Part shown: in pieces, positions 19,706 through 21,982 of the stretch
Numbering within the stretch: the first letter of the stretch is position 1
Layout: every line of letters begins with the position of its first letter
NCBI GenBank assembly: GCA_019649035.1
Contig: BMAT01011069.1
Coordinates: 395,523 to 417,504, forward strand
Direction of reading: 5' to 3'
Source of the DNA: Elysia marginata
Taxonomy: Eukaryota; Mollusca; Gastropoda; Plakobranchidae
Length of the DNA: 21,982 nt
The notes under the pieces: generated by a model
The model's database searches: none
Told to the model about the DNA's origin: nothing
What the model saw: only the letters and a program-made list of their open reading frames with translations
Position numbers and translations under genes: made by a program

Positions 19706-20829
19706 CTAAGCACTTGGAATAACAATTTTAGAAGTAAAGGACTGAGAAAAGAACTTTAAAAGGCAAAAATAGTGAATAAAGTTCGAAATTTCAATTTTAT
19801 GAATATTAACTTCCGCTGAATTCTCTTCTTTTTTCGCTAAATAAAGACCATATCTACGCCTCATGGCCCGATACTACTATTACTTAACCAGACTGAGTGT
19901 ATGAAAACAGTTCTCGTTTATTACACTAATGCAACAAAATGATTTGGTAGGGCGTAAGAAAAGCATGTAATTAGTTTTAAGTATGCCTGTAACTAATTCT
20001 TTATGAAAATCAAGGCTTGTTTGATATTATCTCTTGTCTGGATCCTTAAATCACACATATGCCAATTAGTTAGTCTCTGCTGGTACAAGTTAAATATCTG
20101 TACCACCAAAGAGAGCTCAAAACTGTAAATGAGAAAAAGCTAGGTTTCTTTGTTCATCGGGAATTCTCAATTTACTTTGGCTCAACTTTCACCAAGTTTT
20201 CTTTGAAACAAAGAAACACGGATCCATCTTTAATATGGTTGTAAAATTGTTATACTGGTCTTTGCTGCAAAGACATACATTGGTAAACTCTGACTGCTAA
20301 AATATGATTCTTCATCAAAGTCTGTCTGAATACTAAGTCTAACTGATGTTTGCCCACCGAATCAAATCAGCACTAAACTCAATGTACGGTTAGTGTTCTT
20401 TTTTAAACATCTTTTACTGAGAAACCAAAACTACATTGTATTATACAACGTAAACATGCTGTTTTCAAACAGTACCTATGTGCCAGTGTTGACATTGAAT
20501 AAAACAAATCTATCTCGTCATTCAACAAAATACTTTTGCTGTGTTTGCCACGACTTAGCTCTTTTCTTTTTGCCGCAGAAACAGTAAAACATCTCTCTCA
20601 TTGCAGCGCTCCAATCTAATAACATTTGACTCTTTATTTACATTAAAACTTGATACACTTATTTTGTACAAAATGTTACATTCATACTTAAATGACGTTG
20701 CACTTTAATTATTTATAACTCCACCCATAAGCTGTTAAACAATATAAGAACCCTAGATATGTGAATTGAATATGAACGTTTTTTTTTGTTCTGGTTTTAT
20801 CATCATTACCATCCTCATTTTTAATAATC
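19706..20829. other. unresolved AT-rich sequence
   Basis: The 64-codon plus frame at 20393-20587 has no recognisable motif. I looked for reverse-transcriptase sequence upstream of the LINE tail at 21.05 kb and saw none. Confidence 0.4.
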
Positions 20830-21060
20830 CTTAAAAAAATAATAATATAAGTATACATGCTCTGTTATTACTGTTACACGTTGTTGTTCTTGGTGTAATG
20901 AATTATTTGCTATGCCTTTGTTGCCAATGTATTGTTGTTACTATCAGGTATTTTATTGTGTGACTAAGTTATGTAAAGATTAAGCTGTCACAATATTGAT
21001 TATATTTAATAGGCATATTTGTACATTGATTGAATAAAGATTGAATTGAATTGAATTGAA
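20830..21060 (+). mobile_element. LINE 3' UTR fragment with (TTGAA)n tail
   Basis: T/G-rich, stop-dense sequence with GTTGTTGTT words ends in TTTGTACATTGATTGAATAAAG and then four ATTGA units. A LINE 3' end with a polyadenylation-like AATAAA and a short tandem tail looks exactly like this, and the TTGAA-type tail is common in the CR1/L2/Jockey group. No coding part survives, so the copy is severely 5'-truncated. The left boundary is approximate and no target duplication was found. Confidence 0.6.
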
Positions 21061-21639
21061 TAGTCATGATAAAAGAGTCTAGACAATAGTATATACGTGA
21101 ACAAAAACTTGGGTTAAAGAGACATATTCTTACCTGTAACTCTAATTAATGGACAAAAATAATTATAAAATCGAGATTTAAGCTAAGAAAAAGGCGAATC
21201 ATTTTAGAAACCCTTATCCTCTAGCAGTCGGACTCTGTATCTAACTCAGTTGAAACTGAAGATACTCTCTTTTCACCTGTAAAACACTGATGTAAGGGTA
21301 TGCCCCGATTTTATTTATCCGTATGTAATAAACACTACCGCATTCACTGATTTTTTTAACAAATCACTCAAAACTGGTCATCATGAAATGTTAATTTTGA
21401 ATTTTGAGAAGAATGTTTACTGTCCTCGCAAATCCCAAAGGCGAGCAAGAAATGTAAAACCATCAAATATTATTCTCGTTGGGAAATCCGCCATGCGTTG
21501 AAGCTTTGTGGATGGTTGAGTAGTGAAACACGACGTAATTGCCGTTTTAGAAGCCTTTTACGCTAATGGAATCAGATTGTCACTAAAACATTCATGGGTA
21601 CGTGAAGCCTCAGGGGAGTTTTACGTAATACTTTAAAAA
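21061..21639. other. unresolved sequence
   Basis: No supported feature. It becomes GC-richer after about 21480. Confidence 0.4.
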
Positions 21640-21800
21640 ATTTAAACGGCCGTAAATTGGCTTAAGTTGACGGGAAATTCCCCAGCGTGGAGTTTAGTGA
21701 GGCAGTGGTCAGCCGCCCAGAAACCGTTAACACCGCCATAAAGTCGACACTCTATAAACCAGCACTAGCTCCGTCGGCTTGGGGAGGAGGAAAAAACTAG
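21640..21800 (+). promoter_or_regulatory. GC-richer patch with kappa-B-like and TATA-like motifs
   Basis: GGGAAATTCC at 21672-21681 matches the kappa-B consensus GGGRNWYYCC. CTATAAACC near 21752 could be a TATA box. Distances are plausible for a promoter, but both motifs are short and no exon follows inside the window. Confidence 0.15.
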
Positions 21801-21823
21801 CTCACATAATTTTATCATACCAT

Positions 21824-21849
21824 CGAAGAAGAACAAGAAGAAGAAGAGG
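21824..21849. repeat. (GAA)n microsatellite
   Basis: GAAGAAGAACAAGAAGAAGAAGAGGA-type run of about eight units. I checked for RTE coding sequence before it and found none, so it is listed as a simple repeat. Confidence 0.8.
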
Positions 21850-21970
21850 ATATAATAGAGCATTTTTCCTTTTCCAAATCACTGAAAGCTGTATAAAGTT
21901 GTACTTTACAAACGAAACACTAGTTCCCTGAAAAGTGTGATACGACCACCTTTGGCTGAGTTGTGTGTGC

Positions 21971-21982
21971 GGGGGGGGGGGG
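21971..21982. repeat. terminal poly-G run
   Basis: The window ends in an uninterrupted run of G. It could be a genuine homopolymer or a contig-end artefact. Confidence 0.9.

Noticed and set aside
19524-19709. 61-codon plus frame with a plausible peptide sequence
   Set aside because: It lies antisense within the tRNA-SINE.
21824-21849. (GAA)n run as the tail of a second RTE insertion
   Set aside because: The preceding sequence shows none of the RTE C-terminal coding motifs seen at 1392-1835.

Overview
The window reads as a non-genic, repeat-laden stretch of an AT-rich animal genome. The most likely source is a marine or freshwater mollusc, probably a gastropod. That assignment is an inference from four things: long imperfect CT and TATC microsatellites, tRNA-headed SINEs whose bodies resemble types I associate with molluscs, several unrelated 5'-truncated LINEs, and a decayed mariner. 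I found no bacterial-type gene organisation, no rRNA, no functional tRNA, no CRISPR array and no convincing host protein-coding gene. Almost all open frames are shadows of microsatellites or chance frames in AT-rich DNA.

Layout. 1-580 has nothing recognisable. 580-1365 is the 3' part of a CR1/L2-like LINE on the minus strand, ending in a TTATC-type tail. 1381-1894 is a 5'-truncated RTE-clade LINE, also minus, with a (GAA)n tail. It is bounded by the 8-bp direct repeat TTTAGGTT and appears to have landed in or beside the CR1-like copy. 2592-3330 is a purine-rich block followed by a large CT array. 3819-5740 carries a cluster of TATC arrays. 5740-8610 is unresolved unique sequence. 8614-8734 is a small 34-bp tandem repeat. 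8991-9135 is a CpG-rich patch with three spaced TCACATG motifs. 9925-10142 is an unexplained coding-like minus-strand frame.

10573-11745 alternates purine-rich, CT and purine-rich blocks, with a 26-base assembly gap inside the CT array. 12800-13012 is a CpG-rich islet. 13497-13554 is a perfect CT array. 13798-13960 is an old tRNA-SINE. 14545-15037 is a decayed mariner transposase on the minus strand. 15731-16038 is a complete-looking tRNA-SINE with a (GGTT)n tail and a perfect 11-bp target-site duplication. 16050-19000 is mostly unresolved, with one promoter-like patch near 17.4 kb. Around 19.05 kb there is a B-box-like SINE scrap, and 19500-19705 is another tRNA-SINE. 20830-21060 is the 3' end of a plus-strand LINE with a (TTGAA)n tail. 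The last 900 bases hold a GC-richer patch with kappa-B-like and TATA-like motifs and end in poly-G.

No set of genes works together here. What can be read is mobile-element history: at least three LINE lineages with different 3' tails, at least three SINE copies and one mariner, layered over microsatellites. I did not find a previously undescribed biological system that I can defend. The most solid results are the two target-site-duplicated insertions, and the least explained are the 9.0-kb motif patch and the 9.9-10.1-kb minus-strand frame.
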